From Calothrix sp. MO_192.B10 (lineage in GTDB: Bacteria > Cyanobacteriota > Cyanobacteriia > Cyanobacteriales > Nostocaceae): 40,389 nucleotides of DNA. The position numbers and the translations under genes were made by a program. The notes beneath the pieces are model-generated. The model worked only from the letters and a program-made list of their open reading frames with translations, had not been told where the DNA came from and made no database searches. The DNA lies in contig JASJDS010000067.1 in assembly GCA_030065055.1 (NCBI GenBank), positions 1-40,389 on the forward strand, written 5' to 3'. Shown here in pieces: positions 1 through 7,151 of this stretch. The first letter of the stretch is position 1, and each line of letters starts with the position of its first letter.

Positions 1-4
1 TATT

Positions 5-34
5 GAGCCACTCTCAGGTCTGAAGACGCTGAGA
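5..34 (-). other. Right-end hairpin of IS200/IS605-type element
   Basis: On the minus strand, just after the tnpB relic stop codon, CTCAG (29-33) can pair with CTGAG (13-17), and a further GTC/GAC pairing (18-20 with 25-27) is offset by one bulged base. It is followed by GAGAGTGGCTCAAT. The same arrangement (stem, then GAGAGTGTCAAT) ends the tnpB copy at the other edge of the window, which supports this being the transposon right end. In active elements this end also forms the 3' part of the guide (omega) RNA; that is family knowledge and not shown here. Confidence 0.5.
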
Positions 35-35
35 T

Positions 36-554
36 TCAGGCATTACCATCTAACTTTTCACCCTTATTGGCTATCTGGTTAGTGGGTAGCCTTTTATCGG
101 ACATCTGCTCTGAGGACTTATGACATTTCCTACTTTCGGACTCGCCTACTCGGTTTGCAGATTGTTGATTATATTCTTTCCATGCGTCCAACATGATCGG
201 CTCCGACCACGGATAGTCTAAATTAGCATCCATCACGGAAAGAGAATCATCATAAACGTGTCTAGCCAAATAAGCACTCCATAGATCACGGTGCATTTTG
301 AAGCCGTTAACATCGTGGTGTACCCGTTCTGATAACTTTTTCTTGATACGAATACCAGAAGAATGGGTTTGAGAGAGTGCTGTTTTTTGGGTAGAAAACT
401 TGGTGAATTGACCGCCAGCATTCTCGGCTTTGCGCTTCAATTCTGATTGAAAGAAACCTGGTGACTTTTGGGATATAGCCTTGCCATATCTTTTCTGCCA
501 GCCTTTAACACTTACGTTCTCGGTTTTAATATCATTCCCATGACGTAATATGGT
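36..554 (-). pseudogene. C-terminal relic of TnpB-like (IS200/IS605 family) protein
   Basis: The frame is open from 554 down to a stop at 36 and gives about 172 residues. They resemble the C-terminal third of cyanobacterial TnpB-like proteins: HGNDIKTENVSVKGWQKRYG, then PGFFQSELKRKAENAGG, then ALSQTHSSGIRIKKKLSERV and MHRDLWSAYLARHV. The zinc-ribbon cysteines expected after SQT (C-x2-C) are replaced (THSSG); a ribbonless subfamily seems to exist, so this may be native and not decay. A TGA stands in frame at 555-557, and no N-terminal part with the RuvC catalytic Asp is visible upstream. The fragment therefore looks inactive. A stand-alone 134-aa start at 440 (TTG) is only the longest start-bounded part of this frame. 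Confidence 0.7.
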
Positions 555-1036
555 TCAATTGTTAATTCTTTTTTTGGGTTTTTTAATTGGAGTGTCGATT
601 AAATCTTCTCCTTGATAAGCTAAATCTCCCTTAAATTTTTGTTGAGGGTCAAATGTGTCTCAATATTCCCGATCCGAAGGTTATATCATGTTTGAGTCCG
701 GGTTCGCCAGTAATGACATCAACCATATCACTACCATTTAGTAAAACTATCATTTGGGCGTTGCATCATTGTGGGATGATTTATAATCAAGGGGAAATTT
801 TTATGGCAGTGATCGCTATATTACCAAAGATAATGTTGTCGAGCTTGCTGCTTCTGGTCGTGCCAGATGGAAGACAGAGAACGAAAATCATTGCGATCGC
901 CTACGGCGGGCGCTCCGCGCCATCGCGAAACGACTCCCTGGAGTATTGCTAATCTCAATGCTAGCAGTAAAGGTTCTACAGAATTTTTACAGATAAATTC
1001 GATTGGAGTAGATATAATATTTGGACTAATTTTGAA
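555..1036. other. Spacer with transposase debris and interspersed repeat
   Basis: No intact gene was found between the tnpB relic and hisI. Two start-bounded frames here (653-952 and 867-1088) have no recognisable family features. The stretch contains a degenerate transposase fragment (790-897), followed by a HIP1 site (893-900) leading into a GC-rich CGGCGGGCGCTCCGCGCC motif of the type scattered through Nostocales spacers. Confidence 0.5.
790..897 (+). pseudogene. Transposase fragment (DDE type, C-terminal part)
   Basis: Read from about 790, the frame gives NFYGSDRYITKDNVVELAA followed by SGRARWKTENENH. This closely resembles the C-terminal region of a cyanobacterial DDE-type transposase family that carries a (C/S)GRARWKIENE segment. 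A stop precedes it in frame and the similarity ends at about 897, where an unrelated GC-rich repeat begins. Only about 36 codons survive, so it is a dead remnant. The exact IS family cannot be fixed by eye. Confidence 0.5.
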
Positions 1037-1051
1037 TAATAATGATTATCA
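1037..1051. promoter_or_regulatory. Putative Zur box upstream of hisI
   Basis: TAATAATGATTATCA is a 7-1-7 palindrome that matches the cyanobacterial Zur consensus TGATAATNATTATCA at 13 of 14 defined positions. It lies 33 bp upstream of the hisI ATG. The match is seen directly; Zur control is inferred from the motif and from zinc-related neighbours. Confidence 0.75.
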
Positions 1052-1084
1052 TGCCCAATTCTATCTAAATTCACACTTCTGGTT

Positions 1085-1570
1085 ATGAATCAACTATTTA
1101 GTTCCCGCATCTCTGTAGAACAGGTGGAAGAAGGTTTCCAGCTTGCTCCTAAATTTGATGGTAACGGGTTAATTCCCGTGGTGACAACCGATGTTAATAC
1201 TGGTGAGGTGCTAATGCACGCTTATATGAATGAGGAAGCTTTAGTCAAAACCATTGAAACAGGGGAAGCCCATTATTATAGTCGCAGTCGTCAGCAATTA
1301 TGGCATAAAGGTGCTACAAGCGGACTGGTACAAAAAGTCCGACAATTATTGATTGATGATGACCAAGATTGTGTGTGGATGCGGGTTGAGGTTGCGGGTT
1401 CGGGTGCAAGTTGTCACGTCGGCTATCGTTCTTGCTTTTATCGTAGTATTCCTGTGGGAAAAAATGCAGTTTCTGCGGAGGAAGGGGTAAGCTTGCAGTT
1501 TACGGAGACAGAGAAAACCTTCGACCCGCAAGTTGTCTATGGGGATGTACCTAATCCGACGCAACTTTGA
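1085..1570 (+). CDS. hisI: Phosphoribosyl-AMP cyclohydrolase, stand-alone HisI
   Basis: This enzyme opens the purine ring of phosphoribosyl-AMP to give ProFAR, step 3 of histidine synthesis, in the cytoplasm. Family motifs are clear: GLIPVVTTD, then [28 protein letters not shown] (about 66-80), the metal-binding acidic run DDDQDC (91-96) and CHVGYRSC (110-117). The DDDQD...CHVGYRSC wording is closer to alphaproteobacterial stand-alone HisI than to the HisI half of the HisIE fusions I would expect in cyanobacteria. At 161 aa there is no HisE domain. The enzyme is zinc-dependent, and HisI paralogues are known next to COG0523/Zur genes. With a Zur-like box 33 bp upstream and folE, thrS and COG0523 genes nearby, this is probably a zinc-limitation paralogue. 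That role is inferred. Confidence 0.93.
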   Translation: MNQLFSSRISVEQVEEGFQLAPKFDGNGLIPVVTTDVNTGEVLMHAYMNEEALVKTIETGEAHYYSRSRQQLWHKGATSGLVQKVRQLLIDDDQDCVWMRVEVAGSGASCHVGYRSCFYRSIPVGKNAVSAEEGVSLQFTETEKTFDPQVVYGDVPNPTQL

Positions 1571-2079
1571 GGAATTTCATTTGTGTCGGGATAGTACGTC
1601 CCTTTGCCGCTTCCGCGCAATCGCGTAGCGGCTTAAATGACAAGACAATCGTCTGCGATCGCATCTTCAATTATTACTGGGGTAGACCCCAAAATTAGAC
1701 TATATATACGCTTCTTTTATTATTGCAGTGATGACTGCTTTTTTAGGAGGCAGTCCACATGAAAAAAAATCGCCGTCAAGCAGGTAAGAGATTTTCCCAT
1801 TACTTACAAGTCAGACCCAAGCTCTTATTAATCAAACAAATGTAATTGAGTCAATCAGAGAAGATGATTTCATAATCAGCTTATAAGAATATTTGTTTGC
1901 TTTTGAATCTGAGGCAGGTTTCCCTTTACCTACTGAACACAAACAGTTTCTTCAGATCATCCATGCCATCATTAACACAGTACCATCAGAGTTATCTTGA
2001 GCGATCGCTGGAATTAAACCTTGGTGATTAAACTTAAGAGTTTGTATCCAAGAAGATGTTTGAGATGCCACCATAAATC
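1571..2079. other. Spacer with short repeat and decayed reading frames
   Basis: The spacer holds a GC-rich interspersed repeat around 1606-1632, a HIP1 site at 1655-1662, a perfect Shine-Dalgarno followed by a 28-codon frame (1745-1845), and protein-like residues in another frame up to about 2000. No intact recognisable gene is present. Confidence 0.5.
1745..1845 (+). CDS. Possible 28-aa small ORF, or 5' end of a broken gene
   Basis: AGGAGG at 1745-1750 stands 8 nt before an ATG at 1759, an unusually good ribosome-binding site for this window. The frame encodes 28 residues rich in Lys and Arg, starting MKKNRRQAGKRF, and ends at TAA 1843-1845. In another frame, protein-like sequence continues: ALINQTNVIESIREDDFIIS, a stop, then [20 protein letters not shown] up to TGA near 2000. 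The likeliest reading is a gene broken by a frameshift and nonsense changes, but a genuine small peptide cannot be excluded. I do not recognise the family. Confidence 0.3.
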
Positions 2080-2682
2080 CTATATTAGTTGAATGCTGCT
2101 AGTCAGAGAAACTGATGCTTTAACCCCAGACACACCTAAAACTTCCTTGGGATCGACAACACCCCTAATAGCTTCAGAAGTTGGTTGCCATTTGACACCG
2201 CGAATTTGCTTATGACATTGGTCTAATTGCTCACCAGTAGCTAGGTCGCAATGGTTGACAATTATGCGATCGGCGAAGAAAATCTGATTAGTTATTAAGT
2301 AGCGTTGTGCATCTGTGGGTGGATAGTTTGCAGCATTAATAACCGTAATTACTTCCCGTAAAAATAATTTATCAGACGCAAAGCGTTGGCGAATGGTTCG
2401 AGTCACGGGGATGGGATCGGTTTCGTCACTAGCTTCAATAAATAATTGTTCGCACTTAATTTTTCCACTTTCCCTGTCAGCAAGTAAATGGTCAATGACG
2501 TGTTTTAAATCCTTCAATCCAGTACAGCAGATACAGCCATTACTCATCTGTTGGGAACCACTTTGTATTACCTGTACAGGAATCCCTTGTTGATGAGTTA
2601 AATATTCAATTAGAGTTGTTTTACCACTACCTGTAAACCCTAAAACTAGGGTAACAGGCAATGGATTGAGTTGATTTCCCAT
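2080..2682 (-). CDS. COG0523 GTPase, G domain only
   Basis: This is a G3E-family GTPase of the CobW/COG0523 group, proposed metal-insertion chaperones. Walker A is GFTGSGKTT (15-23) and the metal-binding CxCC motif is CICC (50-53), preceded by SNG. At 200 aa it stops after the G domain: the CobW_C domain present in the 323-aa relative at 5684 is absent. The G4 motif reads NHCD (143-146) in place of NKxD, and the region that should be ETxGxADP reads EASDETDP, so guanine specificity or GTPase activity may be altered. It starts 21 bp after folE, which suggests co-transcription with thrS-orf88-folE. It could be a dedicated chaperone for FolE or ThrRS, or a truncated relic. The family is secure; activity is uncertain. 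Confidence 0.8.
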   Translation of the reverse strand: MGNQLNPLPVTLVLGFTGSGKTTLIEYLTHQQGIPVQVIQSGSQQMSNGCICCTGLKDLKHVIDHLLADRESGKIKCEQLFIEASDETDPIPVTRTIRQRFASDKLFLREVITVINAANYPPTDAQRYLITNQIFFADRIIVNHCDLATGEQLDQCHKQIRGVKWQPTSEAIRGVVDPKEVLGVSGVKASVSLTSSIQLI

Positions 2683-2703
2683 TGCCTATATTAAAGTTAT
2701 AAA

Positions 2704-3354
2704 TTAGTGAAATTGAGGATTGTGTCGAATCAAATTCATAAACTCCTCACGGGTACGGGAATCATCTGCAAATACACCCCGCATTGCACTTGTAACAGTC
2801 CAAGAACCAGGTTTTTGCACACCACGCATCACCATACACATATGACTAGCTTCCACAACCACCGCAACACCTTGGGGTTGTAACAAACCTTGGAGTGCAT
2901 CAGCAATTTGTAAAGTCAATCTTTCCTGTACTTGTAAACGTCGCGCATACATTTCACAAATACGGGCAATTTTTGATAATCCAATCACTTTCCCATTGGG
3001 AATATAAGCTACGTGAGCGCGACCAATGATTGGTAAAATGTGGTGCTCGCAGGAACTAAAAATATCAATATCCCGCACTAAAACCATCTCATTAGCATTT
3101 TCTGTAAAGACTGCACCATTTAATAGCTCATCCAAAGACTCATGATATCCCTTGGTGAGAAACTGTAAAGCTTTCATCACCCTTTTGGGAGTATCTTTCA
3201 ACCCTTCTCTATCTGGATCTTCACCTAACCCTAGCAACAAAGTTCGTACAGCTTGCATCATTTCTGCTTCTGTAACTTGTGGCTTTTGTTGAGTAGATTG
3301 AGACGCAATAATTTGTTCGGCAGAATTAAATTCTGGACGAAATGATAAAGTCAT
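2704..3354 (-). CDS. folE: GTP cyclohydrolase I, zinc-dependent type
   Basis: This enzyme converts GTP to dihydroneopterin triphosphate, the first step of folate and pterin synthesis. The 216-aa length is normal for FolE. The zinc ligands are present: Cys102 and His105 in SSCEHH (100-105), and Cys173 in HMCMVMRG. Other conserved segments are [20 protein letters not shown] (109-128) and [10 protein letters not shown]. It is therefore the zinc form and not zinc-independent FolE2. The gene lies 76 bp after orf88 and 21 bp before a COG0523 G-domain gene, in the operon headed by thrS with a Zur-type box. FolE paralogues are among the zinc enzymes known to be duplicated near COG0523 genes. Whether another folE exists in this genome cannot be seen here. 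Confidence 0.95.
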   Translation of the reverse strand: MTLSFRPEFNSAEQIIASQSTQQKPQVTEAEMMQAVRTLLLGLGEDPDREGLKDTPKRVMKALQFLTKGYHESLDELLNGAVFTENANEMVLVRDIDIFSSCEHHILPIIGRAHVAYIPNGKVIGLSKIARICEMYARRLQVQERLTLQIADALQGLLQPQGVAVVVEASHMCMVMRGVQKPGSWTVTSAMRGVFADDSRTREEFMNLIRHNPQFH

Positions 3355-3430
3355 TGTATTGTTTTTGATAGTTGTTGATGGTTAGTGGTTATGACTAGTG
3401 ACAAACCACTAACTTTTTCTTAATACTTCT

Positions 3431-3697
3431 TCATAATACCAAACATTTATTTAAAAGAGAATGGATCTCATTCTTTTCTGGAGCCATACTTTTATGAATT
3501 TTGTACCGTTGTATGGGGGTTGTCATCACATTAATTACAGCTTCCACAGGTGGACAACCAGGTTCTGTACACTGTAATTGACTAAGAGATATGGGAATTT
3601 TTTGATTAATTTCCAAGGCTTGATAAACCCATTGCTTAATTCGCTGAATTTGTTGTGAATTACTTGGTTGAGATTGTTTGCCAAACTTGAAATTCAT
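3431..3697 (-). CDS. Conserved small protein in thrS-folE operon, function unknown
   Basis: The product is an 88-aa soluble protein with no signal peptide or membrane segment. A central segment QLQCTEPGCPPVEAVI (two cysteines five residues apart, followed by Pro-Pro) looks conserved; I recall similar CTEPGCPP proteins in cyanobacteria but cannot assign a function. It begins 11 bp after the thrS stop, so translation may be coupled, and folE follows after 76 bp. The Cys pair and the setting make metal binding or sensing possible; this is speculation. The ATG start at 3697 is the only sensible one. Confidence 0.7.
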   Translation of the reverse strand: MNFKFGKQSQPSNSQQIQRIKQWVYQALEINQKIPISLSQLQCTEPGCPPVEAVINVMTTPIQRYKIHKSMAPEKNEIHSLLNKCLVL

Positions 3698-3708
3698 ATC
3701 ACGAAACC

Positions 3709-5553
3709 CTAAATTATGGTTTTAGATGCGATCGCAGTTTGTAAACGATTGACAACTTCACTCACTGATAGTGTTCCTAAATCTCCAGTTTGGTTACTCC
3801 GTACACTTAAAGTTTGGTTTTCCACTTCTCGCTTTCCAACTACCGCAACTACGGGAATCTTCTCTAACTTTGTTGTGCGGATTAATTTCCCTAACCTTTC
3901 TCCACTACTGTCAACTTCTACCCTTAACCCTGCTTTGTGTAAATCAGCAGCTATTGATTCCGCATAATCTCTGACTTCATCACTCACGGGTAATAATCGC
4001 AGTTGAATAGGTGCTAACCACAAGGGGAAATTACCAGCATAGTTCTCAATTAAAATCCCAAAAAATCGTTCCAAAGAGCCAAAAATTGCCCGATGAATCA
4101 TAATTGGTCGCTGTTTTGTGTTATCACTAGCGACATATTCCATATCAAACCTTTCGGGTAAATTAAAGTCTACCTGAATTGTGGAGCATTGCCATAATCT
4201 ACCAATTGCATCTTGAATTTTAATATCTATTTTCGGACCATAAAACGCACCCCCACCTTCGTCAATTAGGTAGTCCCAACCCTTAGTATTTAATGCTTGT
4301 TCTAAAGCCGTGGTTGCTAATTCCCATACCTCATCCGTTCCCACTGATTTACTAGGACGTGTGGAAAGATTCACTTCATAATTATCAAAGCCAAAGTCAG
4401 ATAATATTTGTTCTGTGAGATTTAAAACTGCCAAAATCTCATCTGCTATTTGGTGCGGTAAACAAAAAACATGAGCATCATCTTGGGTAAAGCCACGTAC
4501 CCGCATTAAACCATGTAACGCTCCCGATCGCTCATAACGGTAAACTGTTCCTAGTTCTGCCCATCTTAGAGGCAATTCCCGATAGGAATGCTGCTTATTC
4601 TTGTAGGTTAAAACATGGAAGGGACAATTCATTGGCTTAATTTGATAAGCCTGTTTTTCCACTTCCATGGAATCAAACATATTCTCATTATAAAAGTCAA
4701 AATGGCCAGATGTTTTCCATAAATCTAAATTGGCAATGTGGGGAGTATACAACAACTGATAACCAGATTCTAGGTGGGATTTTCGCCAGTAATCTTCAAT
4801 CATGTAGCGAATAATTGCACCCTTGGGATGCCAAAATACCAATCCTCCACCAGCATCTTCTTGAATACTAAATAAATCCAGTTCTTGCCCTAATTTTCGA
4901 TGATCCCGCCGTAATGCTTCTTCCCTCTGTTGTAAATATGCTTGTAATGCTTCTGGGGTTTCCCAAGCTGTACCGTAAATACGTTGCAACATGGGTTTAG
5001 TTTCATCCCCTTGCCAATATGCACCCGCTACACTTAATAATTTGAATCCATCCGGATGAATTTCTCCCGTAAAATTTACATGGGGTCCCGCGCACAAATC
5101 CCACCAATATTCAGTGGGAGATAAAGCACTTGCAGCAAACAATGATGGTTCTATTTTCCCACCATCAGGATTACCAATAAAATAGCGAGTAATTGTTTCT
5201 TCAACAGGAATACGTTCTAATATTTCTAACTTAAAAGGTTCGTTTAAAGCTGCTATTTCTGCCTTAATCTCTTCTCTTGCTACTTCCTCGCGAATAATCG
5301 GTATATTTGCTGTAATTATACGCTGCATTTCAGTCTCAATTTTACCCAAGTCATCTACAGTAATACTGACCGGACAATCAAAATCGTAGTAAAATCCCGT
5401 TTCAGTAACTGGTCCTGTAGCTACCTTTGTCCCTGGAAACAGCTTTTGCACAGCCATTGCCATGATGTGAGCGCAGGTATGACGTACGCGCTCTAATCTT
5501 TCTGAGTTCTGCTTTTGACGACTATCTTGGGACTGAGGTACTGAACTGACCAT
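3709..5553 (-). CDS. thrS: Threonyl-tRNA synthetase, probable zinc-stress paralogue
   Basis: This class II synthetase charges tRNA-Thr. At 614 aa it is shorter than the 642-aa E. coli enzyme because the N-terminal TGS domain is missing: the protein enters the editing domain almost at once, with RHTCAHIMA (H25, H29) and later DLCAGPHV. The catalytic domain keeps the zinc ligands: Cys in MNCPFHVLTY, His in FTQDDAHVFC and His in IMIHRAIFGS. A C-terminal anticodon-binding domain follows (from about LAPIQLRLLPVSDEV). A Zur-type palindrome ends 13 bp upstream of the ATG and orf88 follows after 11 bp. In Anabaena sp. PCC 7120 one of two thrS genes is reported to be Zur-regulated, and this copy fits that role. 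Regulation is inferred. Confidence 0.96.
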   Translation of the reverse strand: MVSSVPQSQDSRQKQNSERLERVRHTCAHIMAMAVQKLFPGTKVATGPVTETGFYYDFDCPVSITVDDLGKIETEMQRIITANIPIIREEVAREEIKAEIAALNEPFKLEILERIPVEETITRYFIGNPDGGKIEPSLFAASALSPTEYWWDLCAGPHVNFTGEIHPDGFKLLSVAGAYWQGDETKPMLQRIYGTAWETPEALQAYLQQREEALRRDHRKLGQELDLFSIQEDAGGGLVFWHPKGAIIRYMIEDYWRKSHLESGYQLLYTPHIANLDLWKTSGHFDFYNENMFDSMEVEKQAYQIKPMNCPFHVLTYKNKQHSYRELPLRWAELGTVYRYERSGALHGLMRVRGFTQDDAHVFCLPHQIADEILAVLNLTEQILSDFGFDNYEVNLSTRPSKSVGTDEVWELATTALEQALNTKGWDYLIDEGGGAFYGPKIDIKIQDAIGRLWQCSTIQVDFNLPERFDMEYVASDNTKQRPIMIHRAIFGSLERFFGILIENYAGNFPLWLAPIQLRLLPVSDEVRDYAESIAADLHKAGLRVEVDSSGERLGKLIRTTKLEKIPVVAVVGKREVENQTLSVRSNQTGDLGTLSVSEVVNRLQTAIASKTII

Positions 5554-5565
5554 GACAAAATAGAA

Positions 5566-5580
5566 TGAGAATCGTTATCA
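5566..5580. promoter_or_regulatory. Putative Zur box between thrS and COG0523 gene
   Basis: TGAGAATCGTTATCA is a 7-1-7 near-palindrome matching the cyanobacterial Zur consensus TGATAATNATTATCA at 12 of 14 defined positions. It sits 13 bp upstream of the thrS ATG and about 100 bp upstream of the divergent COG0523 gene, so one bound repressor could control both directions. The motif is seen; the function is inferred. Confidence 0.75.
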
Positions 5581-5683
5581 TAATAGCGCGAAAATGAAAT
5601 TTAGCAATACCGACTCTGGGAATAGCTTGACTGGGTAACGTTAAGTTGTCGATGATGAGTGAAGTTCAGCAGTTATCAATAAA

Positions 5684-6655
5684 TTGAGAGTGCTTAAAAA
5701 TACTATAAAAATACCAGTAACAATTATCACAGGCTTTTTGGGAAGTGGGAAAACCACTTTACTGAATCATATTTTAATAAATTGCCAGGATTTAAAAGTA
5801 GCTGTTTTGGTAAATGAATTTGGCGATATTAATATTGATAGTCAGCTTTTAGTTTCTATTGATGAGCAAATAGTACAACTGAGTAATGGCTGTATTTGTT
5901 GTACTATCAATGGCAGTTTAATTGATGCGGTAAATCAAGTTTTAGAACAACAAGATATCGATTATATTGTTGTGGAGACTACGGGAATAGCTGAACCTGT
6001 GCCTTTAATGATGACTTTTTTGAGTAGTTCATTAAGCAATACAACTCGTTTAGATTCTATGCTTACAGTTGTGGATGTAGACAATTTTACCCCCGATAAA
6101 GTTGAGAATAAAATAGCGTTGAATCAGATTATTTATAGTGATATTATTCTGCTGAATAAGACTGATTTAGTGGCAAAAACTAAAATTACAGAGATTGAAG
6201 AGTATATCAAGTCAGTGAAGATGGGGGCGGTAATTTTACATTCTGAATATGGGCAGGTTCCTTTACCTTTAATTTTAGATGTGGGCAGGCATAATTATAA
6301 GTCTCTTAATTTGACTTCCTTGCAATATCATTTTGTTAATTTTTCTGATATTAACCATGGTAAAATTGACGATTTTATGTATGTTAGTTTCCAAAGCGAT
6401 CGCCCTTTAATTTTAGAGAAATTTAGCAGCTTTTTGGATGATAAACTACCGTCAAATGTATTTCGGGGTAAAGGGATTCTCTGGTATCAAGGAAGCCAAA
6501 TGCGTCACATTTTTCAACTTTGTGGTAGGCGTTATAATTTTCAAAGTGATCGGTGGACTGCTTCTCCTTATAATCAACTGGTTTTTATTGGATGGAAATT
6601 GGATGCGGATAGGATAAAAATGCAGTTGCAAGAATGTTTAGTTGCTGATTGGTAA
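5684..6655 (+). CDS. COG0523 (CobW-like) GTPase, putative zinc chaperone
   Basis: This is a full-length G3E GTPase of 323 aa. Walker A is GFLGSGKTT (17-25), the metal-binding CxCC is CICC (70-73), the switch region is ETTGIAEP (98-105) and G4 is NKTD (158-161). A CobW_C domain occupies roughly 220-315 (from FMYVSFQSDRP to VFIGWKLD). COG0523 proteins are proposed to deliver zinc or other metals to client enzymes; those linked to Zur form a recognised subgroup. The gene diverges from the thrS operon across a 130-bp spacer holding a Zur-type box. No ATG suits the start. TTG at 5684 is used here, but GTG at 5690 is equally possible, and neither has a strong Shine-Dalgarno. Confidence 0.9.
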   Translation: MRVLKNTIKIPVTIITGFLGSGKTTLLNHILINCQDLKVAVLVNEFGDINIDSQLLVSIDEQIVQLSNGCICCTINGSLIDAVNQVLEQQDIDYIVVETTGIAEPVPLMMTFLSSSLSNTTRLDSMLTVVDVDNFTPDKVENKIALNQIIYSDIILLNKTDLVAKTKITEIEEYIKSVKMGAVILHSEYGQVPLPLILDVGRHNYKSLNLTSLQYHFVNFSDINHGKIDDFMYVSFQSDRPLILEKFSSFLDDKLPSNVFRGKGILWYQGSQMRHIFQLCGRRYNFQSDRWTASPYNQLVFIGWKLDADRIKMQLQECLVADW

Positions 6656-7151
6656 ACAGATAAATTACCATCTGTTGCAGTTCTTCAAGAAGTAGTCGCA
6701 ATGCAATATCACTCTGATTCTATAAAGGATTCCCAAGATATTGATGGGATATTAAGCTCACAAGCAAAACTTATGGAATAGCATTATGGTTGGCATGGTA
6801 ACAATATCAAACAAACTGTGAACAAGTAGGCGAATCCGAAAGTAGGCTGACTCATTCATCCTTAATTGTTGAGTTTATTCTCAACTATTCGGGAAGTGAT
6901 ACTAAGTTGCATTCAAAGATAGTACCCAGTCATTGCGACGCTCCGTAGACGCGTTAGCGGCTTCTCGCAGAGTAGCAATCTCATTGACTCGAACTACTAT
7001 GATAGAACGCAACTTGGTATGACTCCTGACTTGAATTGTACAAATCCTTGACTCATAAGGGTTTTAGCCTCAAAATTTCGTCGAACTCACGTTAATATAG
7101 ACCCTACAGATACCTAATTTTTTTCAATATTCAAACCGGATTCCTATATCT
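6656..7151. other. Spacer with tnpB scar and interspersed repeat
   Basis: No gene was found. The stretch contains a decayed fragment of a tnpB C-terminus (about 6768-6846) and a Nostocales-type interspersed repeat (about 6936-6981, including GCGACGCTCCGTAGACGCG and a CGCAGAGTAGCAATC tail related to the repeats near 34.5 and 36.2 kb). It marks the junction between the zinc cluster and the dnd island. Confidence 0.5.
6768..6846 (+). pseudogene. tnpB 3'-end scar
   Basis: The frame reads GIALWLAW, a stop, then QYQTNCEQVGESESR. It matches the extreme C-terminal part of the same TnpB-like family as the relic at 36-554, which has AWKEYNQQSANRVGESESRK. Only about 25 codons remain and an in-frame stop interrupts them, so it is an excision or decay scar. 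Confidence 0.5.

Noticed and set aside
653-1088. Two plus-strand frames of 99 and 73 codons upstream of hisI
   Set aside because: They run across a transposase remnant and a GC-rich interspersed repeat in the wrong frame and have no family features.
6656-7151. Left attachment site matching the tRNA-Leu 3' end
   Set aside because: Only a short GACTTGAA match near 7028 was seen, too short to be more than chance.
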